Below are positions 25,460-33,857 of a stretch of DNA of 64,000 nt, piece by piece. Under the pieces are notes generated by a model. The model was given only the letters and a program-made list of their open reading frames with translations, did not search any database and was not told the DNA's origin. The stretch is taken from contig CP021237.1 in the NCBI GenBank assembly GCA_002151545.1, forward strand, positions 4,836,001 to 4,900,000, in the 5' to 3' direction. Both the position numbers and the translations under genes were made by a program. Each line of letters begins with the position of its first letter. Position 1 is the stretch's first letter. The DNA is from Sphingobacteriaceae bacterium GW460-11-11-14-LB5. Its GTDB lineage: Bacteria > Bacteroidota > Bacteroidia > Sphingobacteriales > Sphingobacteriaceae.

Positions 25460-25804
25460 CTAATTCTTTTTAGCGGCAGCAGCTTTGTTTGCTTTGTAAC
25501 GCATATCAGCTGTTCCGTCTTTTTTAGTTGGACCAGCCACTTTAGTTACCGCTTTTGCTTTATTTTCTTTAAAACGCATATCTGGCGTACCATCTGCTTT
25601 TACTTTAGCAGCAGTAGTAGTGGTTTTAGTTTCTACTTTTTTAGCCTCTTGTTTTACGCCTGCTTTAACAGGTGCTGCGGTTGTTTTTACTTCTTTTTTT
25701 ACAACTGTTTTAGCTTTAGCTGCAGGAGCCGTAGCTGGTGTCTGTGCAAATGCTGTTGTTAAACCAAATGCTGCGACTGCGATTAAACTCAATAACTTTT
25801 TCAT
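25460..25804 (-). CDS. Exported Lys/Ala-rich low-complexity protein with a duplicated motif
   Basis: This 114-residue protein has a Sec signal (MKKLLSLIAVAAFGLTTAFAQ) and a mature part made almost only of Ala, Lys, Thr and Val. Near the C-terminus a motif is repeated: ADGTPDMRFKENKAKA and KDGTADMRYKANKAAA, each with the core DGTxDMRxKxNKA. No family is assigned by me. The strong positive charge suggests binding to an anionic partner such as nucleic acid, lipid A or polysaccharide, which is only inference. It has its own terminator, so it is monocistronic. Confidence 0.65.
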   Translation of the reverse strand: MKKLLSLIAVAAFGLTTAFAQTPATAPAAKAKTVVKKEVKTTAAPVKAGVKQEAKKVETKTTTTAAKVKADGTPDMRFKENKAKAVTKVAGPTKKDGTADMRYKANKAAAAKKN

Positions 25805-26129
25805 AATACTTGGATTTGTTTTTTAGTAGTGATGAAGCTTCTTTGTTTCACTCGGAGGTTTCATCTTTTTCGATTTTTGTTTACTCGTTATTTGTTGATA
25901 TAAAATTGATTAATCTGAATGAAGTTTTAATGAAGATAATAATTTTTAATAATTTATTACATGGTTTGGTATTATTACACTCTCGCTTTCTTAAGAATAA
26001 AGCTATAGCCTTTTAGTTAGCGATATCCCTAACTTCGGATAGTTGTTAGTTGCTGGGCACTAATTTTACATCTACTTTATCTTTCCAACTAAATTCCTTT
26101 TAGGAAGGTTCAGTTATCAAAAAAAATCA
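25805..26129. other. AT-rich spacer without a recognised gene
   Basis: No supported gene, hairpin terminator or repeat was recognised in these 325 bp. It contains the promoter region of the minus-strand low-complexity gene and the 3' flank of the TonB-like gene. Confidence 0.4.
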
Positions 26130-26990
26130 TCAGTTAATCGTAAAGTTGATTGCAATTTTGATTTGCATAGCCATAGGTTCACCAAACAAAGTACCTGGAA
26201 GCCATGGAGGTGATAATTCGAGCACCCTAATGGCTTCCTGACTTAGGCTAACATGCGATGAGGAAAATATTTCAATGTTTGATAAATGGCCATCAGTATT
26301 TACCATTGCGGAACAAACTACCCGGCCAGTTAGATCGGGGTCGGGAAAACGAAGGGTTTTAGCTAGGAATTTATAAAACCTCGGATAACCGCCCTTGAAA
26401 ATCGGCTCGGTTAAAATGTTTTTCTTCACTGTTGGCCGAGCATTTTGATCAAAATATGCACTCTCTGTTAAATCGCCTGTTGTATTATAAAGCTCTTTGC
26501 CTGCCAGTTGTTGGTTGAGGTAAAAGATTTTCCATTCCCCAGTTTTTAAACCCTGGCTAAAATTGCCCTGATATTTTACATGGTCCTTATTCCAAAAAGA
26601 TTTAAATGGACCATCAAATTTATTGTTTAGGAAATGAATCTCTTGCGCTGTGTAGCCCAGAGAATCGTAAATTATCCATTTTCCTGTTTTAGCATTTTTA
26701 TCATAATGTCCGTGGATAAAAAGCTTGCCATTCAAAAATTCCTGGTAACTCCCATTATGTACGGTCAGTTGTTCATCGGCAAAGGTCTCTTTTTTGAGTA
26801 GAACAAAATTTTTATCGGCGGTAGTTTTAACCCACGCCGTTGTATCTCTCCTATTAATTTTATAGACGCTCACATTTTCCCCTTTTGCTGGGCTGCCGCC
26901 AAAATTATAGGTAATCAGTGTATCGCTTTTTTGCGCCAAACATCCAATGGATATGAAGCAGCATACAATATACATGGAGAACGCTTTCAT
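26130..26990 (-). CDS. Exported MORN-repeat protein with C-terminal TonB-like domain
   Basis: With the ATG at 26990 this is a 286-residue exported protein with signal MKAFSMYIVCCFISIGCLAQ. The middle part contains YwqK/MORN-type repeats (GHYDKNAKTGKWIIYDS, KYQGNFSQGLKTGEWKIFY). The end resembles a TonB C-terminal domain (VVCSAMVNTDGHLSNIEIFS and SPPWLPGTLFG), as in Bacteroidota 'energy transducer TonB' proteins without a membrane anchor. An earlier ATG at 27026 lies inside polA and before the signal, so it is rejected. The start is one base past the polA stop codon (TAA-C-ATG), suggesting translational coupling. Confidence 0.75.
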   Translation of the reverse strand: MKAFSMYIVCCFISIGCLAQKSDTLITYNFGGSPAKGENVSVYKINRRDTTAWVKTTADKNFVLLKKETFADEQLTVHNGSYQEFLNGKLFIHGHYDKNAKTGKWIIYDSLGYTAQEIHFLNNKFDGPFKSFWNKDHVKYQGNFSQGLKTGEWKIFYLNQQLAGKELYNTTGDLTESAYFDQNARPTVKKNILTEPIFKGGYPRFYKFLAKTLRFPDPDLTGRVVCSAMVNTDGHLSNIEIFSSSHVSLSQEAIRVLELSPPWLPGTLFGEPMAMQIKIAINFTIN

Positions 26991-26991
26991 G

Positions 26992-29799
26992 TTAGTGTGC
27001 GGCCAACCAATTATCGCCCTCACCAATTTCTACCACTATTGGCACCGTTAATTTAATGGCATTGGCCATTTTATCCTGAATAATTGCTTTCATTGCTTCT
27101 TTTTCTGATCTCAGCACATCAAATACCAACTCATCATGCACCTGCATGGTCATGGTTGATTGTAAATTTTGTGCTTTCATCTCTTTATGGATATTGATCA
27201 TGGCAATCTTGATCATATCAGCCGCAGAGCCTTGAATCGGCGCGTTGATGGCATTTCGTTCTGCAAAACCTCTTACCGTTTGGTTGGCAGAGTTAATGTC
27301 TCTTAAATAACGTCTTCTGCCCATTATCGTTTCTACAAATCCGTTCTCGCGGGCGAAGTTCATCGTATCGCTCATGTAACGTTTAATACCCGGATATTGC
27401 GCGAAATATTGTTCTATAATTTCGGCAGCCTCTTTACGCGGAATACCTAAGTTTTGCGATAAACCAAAAGCAGACTGACCATAAATGATTCCGAAGTTAA
27501 CGGCTTTGGCATTTCTACGCTGCGTTCCATCTACCTCTTCTATACTTACGCCATATACTTTTGCTGCTGTTGCCGTGTGGATATCGATTCCTTTATTAAA
27601 AGCATCCAGCATATTCTCTTCCTTACTGATTTCGGCAATAATGCGCAATTCTATCTGTGAATAATCGGCCGATAACAAGATGTGATTTTCGTCTCTTGCA
27701 ATAAAGGCTTTACGCACCTCTCGGCCACGCTCGGTACGGATCGGGATATTCTGCAAATTTGGATTGTTTGAGCTTAACCTTCCCGTTGCCGCAACAGCCT
27801 GATTGTAGGAAGTGTGCACCCTGCCGGTTTTGGGATTAACCATTAATGGCAATGCATCCACGTAGGTCGATTTAAGCTTCTGTAACTGGCGGAAATCTAA
27901 AATATCCTGTACAATATCACTTTTACTGGCCAGAGCTAATAAAACATCTTCACCGGTTTGATACTGGCCTGTCTTCGTCTTTTTAGCTTTCGGATCGAGC
28001 TGAAGTTTATCAAATAAAACCTCTCCCAATTGTTTTGGCGAAGCCAGGTTAAATTTAATTCCAGCTTTGTCGTAAACATTCTGCTCAAACTTGATAATTT
28101 CGGTTTCGAGCTCTTTAGAATAGGCTTTTAAGGTTTCGATATCAATGCGAACACCTTCTTTTTCTATATCTGCCAAAACGTAAACCAAAGGGTTTTCAAT
28201 TTCTTCGGCTAATTTAGCTGCATTTAGTTCTTTTAATTTTGGCTCGAAGATATGTGCCAGCTGTAAAGTCACATCGGCATCTTCAGCTGCATAATCTACC
28301 ACATCAATTACCGGCACATCGCGCATGGTGCCCTGGTTTTTGCCTTTTGCACCAATCAGCTTGGTAATGGAAATAGGCGAGTAACCAAGATAGTTTTCAG
28401 ACAATACATCCATACCATGGCGGGTATCAGGATCAATCAGGTAGTGGGCAAGCATGGTATCAAAGAGTTTACCTTTTACCTCTACGCCGTACCATTTCAG
28501 CACTAAAATATCGTATTTGGTATTCTGACCAATTTTTTCAATTTCTTCATTTTCCAATACCACCTTAAACTCATCAACAATAACCTGAGCTTCTTCTCTG
28601 GCCGCCGGAACGGGTATATAATAGCCTTTACCTGGTTTTATGGAGAAAGATAAACCAACCAAATCGGCCATGTTTGCATCGGTACCTGTGGTTTCCGTAT
28701 CAAATGAGATCCGTTTTTCAGCCAGTAATAATTTAATCAGATCTGCACGTTGCTCAGCAGTGTCAACCAACTGATAATCGTGTTCGGTGTTTTCAATGGT
28801 TTTAGCCGGAAGCTTTTCTGCTGGTTCTTCTTCGAGCGTATTGGTATATTGAATGGCTTCCCCTGTCTGGTTACCGAATAAATCGGTCTGCGTACCTTCC
28901 TGAAAGCGTGCTGTAGTAACCGAAAATTCATCGCCAAATACCCTGCGGCCCAAAGTCCTGAATTCTAATTCGGTAAACAACGGTTCCAATAGATCGCGGC
29001 TAGGATCGCAGAGTTCTAAGCTGGCCTCGTCCAATTCAACGGGAACATCTAATAAAATCGTAGCCAGTTTTTTCGATATTAAACCTTGTTCAGCAAAATT
29101 TTCTACGTTTTCGCGTTGTTTTCCTTTTAACTCATGCGAGTTTGCAATAATGTTCTCCATAGAACCATATTGTTTGATCAAAGCTTTCGCTGTTTTCTCG
29201 CCAATGCCTGGAATACCTGGAATATTATCCACTGCATCGCCCCATAAACCTAAAATATCGATAACCTGCAGCACATTTTCAATCTCCCATTTCGCTAATA
29301 TTTCCTTTACCCCCAATATTTCCATATCGTTACCCATACGGGCAGGTTTGTAAATGAAAATATTTTCGGAAACCAATTGAGCAAAATCCTTATCAGGCGT
29401 CATACAGTAAACCTGGTAACCTTTTAGTTCAGCTTTTTTGGCCAGTGTACCAATAATATCATCGGCCTCGTAACCATCAGAGGTGATTACCGGAATATTA
29501 AAACCAGTGATTAATTTGATCACATAAGGCATGGCAGCTGCTAGGTCTTCGGGCATGGCCTGACGTTGTGCTTTATAAGCCTCAAAAGTTGTATGCCTTT
29601 CAGTTGGTGCCTCGGTATCGAAAACGACCGCAATGTGCGTTGGTTTTTCTTTCTTCAAAACATCTAACAAAGTATTGGTAAAGCCCATTACTGCTGATGT
29701 ATTGATGCCTGTTGAGGTAAAACGAGGGTTTTTACTTAATGCAAAATGCGCCCTGTACATCAGCGCCATACCATCTAGGAGAAAGAGTTTTTTATTCAT
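26992..29799 (-). CDS. polA: DNA polymerase I
   Basis: This is the repair and Okazaki-fragment polymerase. The 935 residues hold an N-terminal 5' nuclease domain (about 1-300, FDTEAPTERH, YEADDIIGTLA, GVKEI). A 3'-5' exonuclease domain follows (about 340-530) with an apparently intact SFDTETTG motif and a YAAEDADVT motif. The polymerase domain has motif A (ADYSQIELRI), motif B (RRNAKAVNFGIIYGQS) and motif C (QVHDELVFDV). Unlike many bacteria, the exonuclease signature residues appear kept, so proofreading is likely. A TonB-like exported protein gene follows after one base. Confidence 0.96.
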   Translation of the reverse strand: MNKKLFLLDGMALMYRAHFALSKNPRFTSTGINTSAVMGFTNTLLDVLKKEKPTHIAVVFDTEAPTERHTTFEAYKAQRQAMPEDLAAAMPYVIKLITGFNIPVITSDGYEADDIIGTLAKKAELKGYQVYCMTPDKDFAQLVSENIFIYKPARMGNDMEILGVKEILAKWEIENVLQVIDILGLWGDAVDNIPGIPGIGEKTAKALIKQYGSMENIIANSHELKGKQRENVENFAEQGLISKKLATILLDVPVELDEASLELCDPSRDLLEPLFTELEFRTLGRRVFGDEFSVTTARFQEGTQTDLFGNQTGEAIQYTNTLEEEPAEKLPAKTIENTEHDYQLVDTAEQRADLIKLLLAEKRISFDTETTGTDANMADLVGLSFSIKPGKGYYIPVPAAREEAQVIVDEFKVVLENEEIEKIGQNTKYDILVLKWYGVEVKGKLFDTMLAHYLIDPDTRHGMDVLSENYLGYSPISITKLIGAKGKNQGTMRDVPVIDVVDYAAEDADVTLQLAHIFEPKLKELNAAKLAEEIENPLVYVLADIEKEGVRIDIETLKAYSKELETEIIKFEQNVYDKAGIKFNLASPKQLGEVLFDKLQLDPKAKKTKTGQYQTGEDVLLALASKSDIVQDILDFRQLQKLKSTYVDALPLMVNPKTGRVHTSYNQAVAATGRLSSNNPNLQNIPIRTERGREVRKAFIARDENHILLSADYSQIELRIIAEISKEENMLDAFNKGIDIHTATAAKVYGVSIEEVDGTQRRNAKAVNFGIIYGQSAFGLSQNLGIPRKEAAEIIEQYFAQYPGIKRYMSDTMNFARENGFVETIMGRRRYLRDINSANQTVRGFAERNAINAPIQGSAADMIKIAMINIHKEMKAQNLQSTMTMQVHDELVFDVLRSEKEAMKAIIQDKMANAIKLTVPIVVEIGEGDNWLAAH

Positions 29800-29957
29800 G
29801 TGATTACACCGGTTTAATGATTAGACCGACAAATAGATTTATCGAGTGATAAAAGTAACCAAAGTTAGTCATATCACTAAAATGCTTTTTCAACAAAAAA
29901 AATAAATTATTTATTGAAATCTCTTATTTTAAGCATCATCAAAATAAAAACGCTTTT

Positions 29958-30728
29958 ATGAAAACTTGCTACACCTTAATTTTTTGCTTAATTGCCTGCT
30001 TAACCAAGGCTCAACTCCCATCCGATACCTTGATGACCTACATCACTTTCGAAAACCTAAAAGGACCTGATGATGCTTATGGCGCATCAATAGACCGGCC
30101 CATAGGCAGTGGGGCTTTTAAAAACATCAGCGACCGAGATAATTTAAAAGTAAGAATGGCCAAACTGGAAAATTCTTACCGCTGGCCAAATGGATCAAAA
30201 ATCGATTTTACTAAAAGAAGTAGTCAGCATTCAAGTACTGGTATTGTAGATCGCTATACTTTGATAAATCCCGATTCAAAAGATACGGTATTCCTTTTTG
30301 TTGACCCTTACAAAACCGATTCTACATTTTATATCCCCAAAGGATTGGTTGTGGTTAGCAAAGCGGCTCTGGCAAAAGAAATTGCAGTACAGCTAAAAGC
30401 AATTGATGATATTAATGCGGCTAAAGATGCTTTTAGCAAAGAGCAGGAAAATATTAACAAGATTGCCAACTACATAGCCAGTAATGTAGGGCTGGTTAAT
30501 TTTATTGACCGGGAAAACTTACGTAAAGTGATGACTGATACGCAGGCTGATCCGGAGCTAAAGAATTACCTGTTTAAGCTTTATGTTTTGAATAAATTTT
30601 ATGCATTGGGCAAAAACATCCCCAACACAAAAGCTTATGCCTTAAATAAAATGAAAGAATCATTTATTAATTTCCAAAAAGAACATCCTGATGTAGCAGC
30701 GGGCAATATCAAAATTAACCTGAATTAG
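29958..30728 (+). CDS. Exported protein of unknown function
   Basis: This 256-residue protein has a signal peptide (MKTCYTLIFCLIACLTKAQ). I do not recognise a domain. The mature part has a beta-like N-terminal half and a helical C-terminal half rich in Lys and Asn (from about residue 150). No lipobox is present, so it is probably periplasmic. Another exported unknown gene follows 47 bp later on the same strand, so the two may form one transcript. Confidence 0.6.
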   Translation: MKTCYTLIFCLIACLTKAQLPSDTLMTYITFENLKGPDDAYGASIDRPIGSGAFKNISDRDNLKVRMAKLENSYRWPNGSKIDFTKRSSQHSSTGIVDRYTLINPDSKDTVFLFVDPYKTDSTFYIPKGLVVVSKAALAKEIAVQLKAIDDINAAKDAFSKEQENINKIANYIASNVGLVNFIDRENLRKVMTDTQADPELKNYLFKLYVLNKFYALGKNIPNTKAYALNKMKESFINFQKEHPDVAAGNIKINLN

Positions 30729-30775
30729 TATGTTTTGGAATTAAGTTCCGTTATTTGTGAAAAGCAATTGATCAA

Positions 30776-31456
30776 ATGAAATTTTTATTATCTGTTTTTC
30801 TTTTCTTATTTACGCTAAATCAACTTTCAGCTCAGGATTTTATCGTTAAAAACAATGATGATGTCATCCGCGGGACGATAAAGGGAACCGATTATTTTTC
30901 TGTGTTTATCAGTGCCAATGATGAAGCGGATGTAATTTTGCCGGCAAAGGATGTTAAAAACTTCTTCTGGAACGGTGATAGTTTTGTAAGCAAGGGTTTT
31001 GCAAATGGACGCAATTTCGAATATCGTTTTGTTAAGATAATCGAAATGGGAACGGTTAATCTTTATTCTTTTGGCGGAGGCACCCTGGTTCCAGAGGTGA
31101 AAGAGAAAAAAGTAAAATTCAGGCCATCAATTGGCATTGGTACCGGAACCGGCGGTTATGGTGGCATGGGCATGGGTGGAGGTATCAGCATCGGTGGCGG
31201 ACGCAGCGCTTCACCAGAAAGACCAGCAGGAGCACCCGTTATCCGTTACTTTATTGAAAAGCCTGGTGCCGGACCTTTACAGGAAGTACCCATGAAAGCG
31301 ATTACGGAGGATACCAAAAAAACAGAGGTTAAAAATATTCTATTACAAAAAATCGGTGATCAGCCCGCCTTAAAAGCCAAAGTAGAAGCCGGGACAGATT
31401 TTAACAGCCGGGATGTAATTGAATGGGTGAAGGAGTATAACGCGACAAAGAAATAG
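30776..31456 (+). CDS. Exported protein with Gly-rich linker, unknown function
   Basis: This 226-residue protein has a signal peptide (MKFLLSVFLFLFTLNQLSAQ). A beta-rich N-terminal domain of about 100 residues (FIVKNNDDVIRGTIKG) is followed by a glycine/methionine-rich linker near residues 120-142 (GIGTGTGGYGGMGMGGG). A charged C-terminal part (about 155-226) comes last. The style is that of Bacteroidota proteins carrying a gene-unknown beta domain, but no family is recognised. It probably shares a transcript with the preceding exported protein gene. Confidence 0.55.
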   Translation: MKFLLSVFLFLFTLNQLSAQDFIVKNNDDVIRGTIKGTDYFSVFISANDEADVILPAKDVKNFFWNGDSFVSKGFANGRNFEYRFVKIIEMGTVNLYSFGGGTLVPEVKEKKVKFRPSIGIGTGTGGYGGMGMGGGISIGGGRSASPERPAGAPVIRYFIEKPGAGPLQEVPMKAITEDTKKTEVKNILLQKIGDQPALKAKVEAGTDFNSRDVIEWVKEYNATKK

Positions 31457-31493
31457 CGCTAGGATTAACTGATTTCAGGATTGCAAGATCCCT

Positions 31494-32033
31494 TTAAATA
31501 TCTTCGGGCTTTAGTTTTACATAAATTGCTAAACTGATAAGCTTATCGTTTTTAATTTCACAGCTCTCCATTGTTTTTTGATAATCAAAATCAAGTTTTT
31601 GCAAGACCCTTTTACTGTTTTCGTTTTGAGTTTCAACCATAGCCTCGATTTTTCTTAAGCCTAATTTCTCGAAGACATAGTTGCAAATTGGATTAGCTAC
31701 CTCTTTAATAATACCTTTTCCCCAATGTGTGGGCAAGAGCCAGAAACCTATTTCAGCCTTTTGATCCGTTTTACTTAAATCATTAAATCCTATGGCACCT
31801 AAAGGATCAAGGCTTTCTTTATCACAGATTGCCCACCAGATACCTGTTTCATTTTTTTGAAGGTCATTGAACCAGATCAATTGCTCATTGGTTTCCTCTA
31901 GGCTTGCATAACGCACACCATAATAGCGAATCACATCAGGATGTGATAATCCTTCAAAAATAAATTTTAGATCGTCAGAACAAAATTGCCTCAATAAAAA
32001 TCTATCAGTGCGTAATGTAACTGAAGCAAACAT
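31494..32033 (-). CDS. GNAT family N-acetyltransferase (RimJ/RimL type)
   Basis: With the ATG at 32033 this is a 179-residue acetyltransferase. LRTDRFLLRQFCSDDL opens the RimJ/RimL-like fold, and the acetyl-CoA-binding region contains GFWLLPTHWGKGII. The later LRKIEAMVETQNENSKRVLQKLDF is the usual end of motif A and B. The substrate is unknown. The ATG overlaps the stop codon of tag as TAATG, so translational coupling is likely; an upstream in-frame ATG at 32045 lies inside tag and is less likely. Confidence 0.87.
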   Translation of the reverse strand: MFASVTLRTDRFLLRQFCSDDLKFIFEGLSHPDVIRYYGVRYASLEETNEQLIWFNDLQKNETGIWWAICDKESLDPLGAIGFNDLSKTDQKAEIGFWLLPTHWGKGIIKEVANPICNYVFEKLGLRKIEAMVETQNENSKRVLQKLDFDYQKTMESCEIKNDKLISLAIYVKLKPEDI

Positions 32034-32596
32034 TACCTTGCGCAACAGTTTAGTAAATGATCGTTAACCATGCCGGTCGCCTGCATGTGGGCGTAACAGA
32101 TCGTGGTGCCGAAAAATTTAAAGCCCCGTTTTTTCATGTCTTTACTGATTTGGTCGGATAGTTCAGTCCTTGGCGGAACATCGCTCATTTTTTCGATGTG
32201 ATTTTGGATCGGTTTACCTCCAGGAACAAAACCCCACATGTATTTAGAGAAACTGCCAAATTCTTTCTGGATTTCGATAAACAGTTTAGCGTTGGTAATG
32301 GCACCGTTAATTTTTAAACGGTTGCGGATAATGCCCTCATCGTTCATTAAGCGTTCTACATCTTTTTCAGTAAAAACAGCTACCTTGTTCACATCAAAAC
32401 CAGCAAAAGCTTTACGGTAGTTTTCCCTTCTTCGAAGTATGGTAATCCAGCTTAAACCAGCCTGAGCACCTTCCAGTATTAAAAACTCAAATAAGATTTT
32501 ATCATCGTAAACAGGCTTTCCCCATTCTTCATCATGGTATTTGATATAAAGCGGATCGGAGCCAGCCCAGGTGCAACGGGTTATTGAGTTTTGCAT
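32033..32596 (-). CDS. tag: DNA-3-methyladenine glycosylase I
   Basis: This base-excision repair enzyme removes 3-methyladenine from DNA. With the ATG at 32596 the protein has 187 residues and starts MQNSITRCTWAGSDPLYIKY. Cys8 and His21 match the N-terminal zinc ligands of the family, and the C-terminal NDHLLNCC supplies the other His and Cys. A ribosome-binding-like AAAGGTGA lies four bases before this start, which supports it over an ATG at 32659. The GNAT gene is coupled by a TAATG overlap. Other alkylation and RNA-modification genes lie within 2 kb. Confidence 0.93.
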   Translation of the reverse strand: MQNSITRCTWAGSDPLYIKYHDEEWGKPVYDDKILFEFLILEGAQAGLSWITILRRRENYRKAFAGFDVNKVAVFTEKDVERLMNDEGIIRNRLKINGAITNAKLFIEIQKEFGSFSKYMWGFVPGGKPIQNHIEKMSDVPPRTELSDQISKDMKKRGFKFFGTTICYAHMQATGMVNDHLLNCCAR

Positions 32597-32670
32597 AATA
32601 TCACCTTTCGAAAAATTTAAATTAAAATATTCTTTACAAACTGTTAAAACAGTGATCAATAAAATGTGCT

Positions 32671-32750
32671 CGTCACCCTGAATTTAGTTCAGGGTCTTTC
32701 CTCAAGATATTTTTATTGCAAAAAGATGCTGAAACAAGTTCAGCATGACG
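32671..32750. repeat. Dispersed repeat, family A, with both GTCACCCTG and TGCTGAA arms
   Basis: The left arm is CGTCACCCTGAATTTAG with hairpin partner CAGGGTC; the right arm is GATGCTGAAACAAGTTCAG ending CATGACG. The whole element is 80 bp. It is the mirror arrangement of 25316-25381. Confidence 0.7.
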
Positions 32751-32770
32751 CGTGCGTAAAATAAACAGCT

Positions 32771-33124
32771 CTAAACGCCCAACTCCGAACTCAACTCATC
32801 CCAATACTCCACAGCTCTCCTGTAATGAGGAATTACAATACTACCACCCACCAGATTGGCAATCATGAAAATTTCGTTCATCTCCTCATGGTTTACGCCG
32901 GCATCAAAACATTTACCTAAATGGTATTTAATGCAATCATCACAACGCAAAACCATTGAGGCTACCAGACCTAACATCTCTTTCGTTTTAACATCTAAAG
33001 CTCCATCAGCATAGGAGGTGGTATCCAGGGCAAAAAAACGTTTAATATTTGTGTTCGCCGTTTCCATTATCCTATCGTTCATTTTCTCACGATAGCCGTT
33101 AAATTCTTCTACAAGCTTTCCCAT
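32771..33124 (-). CDS. Carboxymuconolactone decarboxylase family protein (AhpD-like)
   Basis: This 117-residue protein carries the CMD fold and the redox motif CDDC followed by IKYHLGKC, as in AhpD-like alkylhydroperoxidase partners. Helical segments before and after match the family. The length fits a single CMD domain. A role in peroxide or disulphide chemistry is plausible from the CxxC-x3-H pattern, but members also act as decarboxylases, so the substrate is not known. It is transcribed alone on the minus strand. Confidence 0.88.
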   Translation of the reverse strand: MGKLVEEFNGYREKMNDRIMETANTNIKRFFALDTTSYADGALDVKTKEMLGLVASMVLRCDDCIKYHLGKCFDAGVNHEEMNEIFMIANLVGGSIVIPHYRRAVEYWDELSSELGV

Positions 33125-33175
33125 ATTCTAAAATCTTTTTTAACTATTATTTGTTAGAGATATAAACATTTGATT

Positions 33176-33535
33176 ATGAAAATGATATCTCCAAAATTTC
33201 ATGCTGTTTTAGACTACCTATTAGTAATGCTTCTATTGGCTTCACCTGATGTTTTTGTCCTTTCTAAAACTGCTTCAACACTGGCATATGTGCTGGGCAT
33301 TATTCATTTTTTATTAACAGTGTGCACTAACTTTAGTGGAGGCATTTTTAAAATTATTAACCTTAAACTTCATGGCCTTATCGAATTTTTTGTCAGTATT
33401 GTTCTTGTCATTTTAGCCTTTACGCTTTTTAAAGGAAATTTAGTTGACGAAATTTTCTACGCCTGCCTGGGCTTATTGATTTTGATTATTTTTACCCTTA
33501 CTGATTATAAGCGAAGTTTACCCGTTATATTGTAA
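33176..33535 (+). CDS. Small four-helix membrane protein
   Basis: With the ATG at 33176 the product has 119 residues and four hydrophobic helices (roughly 8-28, 36-55, 66-86 and 92-111). SPKFHAVLDYLLVMLLLASP at the N-terminus resembles SPW-repeat-like small membrane proteins; the match is weak. Its last bases overlap the last bases of the convergent ATL gene by 11 bp. Function is unknown. Confidence 0.7.
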   Translation: MKMISPKFHAVLDYLLVMLLLASPDVFVLSKTASTLAYVLGIIHFLLTVCTNFSGGIFKIINLKLHGLIEFFVSIVLVILAFTLFKGNLVDEIFYACLGLLILIIFTLTDYKRSLPVIL

Positions 33536-33857
33536 TTTCTTCAATCGGATTCCAGAATACCTTTTTAAAGTTAACCACCTTATCGTTCTTTACTTCAACG
33601 CCTTCGTTTCTTAACAGTTCTTCCATTAACTCCGGAGGTTTGAAATGAAACTTCCCGGTCAGTAAACCACTACTGTTTACTACCCTATGGGCAGGTACTT
33701 TGGGGTGGGCTGTTCCGGCATAAAGCATGGCATGCCCCACCATTCGTGATGATTTTGCAGCACCCAAACTTTTAGCGATGGCTCCATAAGAGGTTACCCT
33801 TCCCTTCGGAATTAACCGGGCAATCTCATAAACCTGTTCGTAAAAGTTGGTATCCAT
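33525..33857 (-). CDS. MGMT-like alkyltransferase-like protein (ATL)
   Basis: This 110-residue DNA-binding protein of the O6-methylguanine methyltransferase family has PAHRV at 55-59 in place of the catalytic PCHRV. The alkyl-accepting cysteine is Ala56, so it belongs to the alkyltransferase-like (ATL) group. Known ATL proteins bind O6-alkylguanine and flag it for nucleotide excision repair. SRMVGHAMLYAG carries the helix-turn-helix/arginine-finger region. The ATG overlaps the trmB stop codon as TAATG, so the two genes are coupled. tag lies in the same region. Confidence 0.88.
   Translation of the reverse strand: MDTNFYEQVYEIARLIPKGRVTSYGAIAKSLGAAKSSRMVGHAMLYAGTAHPKVPAHRVVNSSGLLTGKFHFKPPELMEELLRNEGVEVKNDKVVNFKKVFWNPIEEITI

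Noticed and set aside
25376..25762. A plus-strand frame opposite the low-complexity exported gene
   Set aside because: Its Phe/Ser/Cys-rich composition is the expected complement of a Lys/Ala-rich gene, and the terminator lies inside it.
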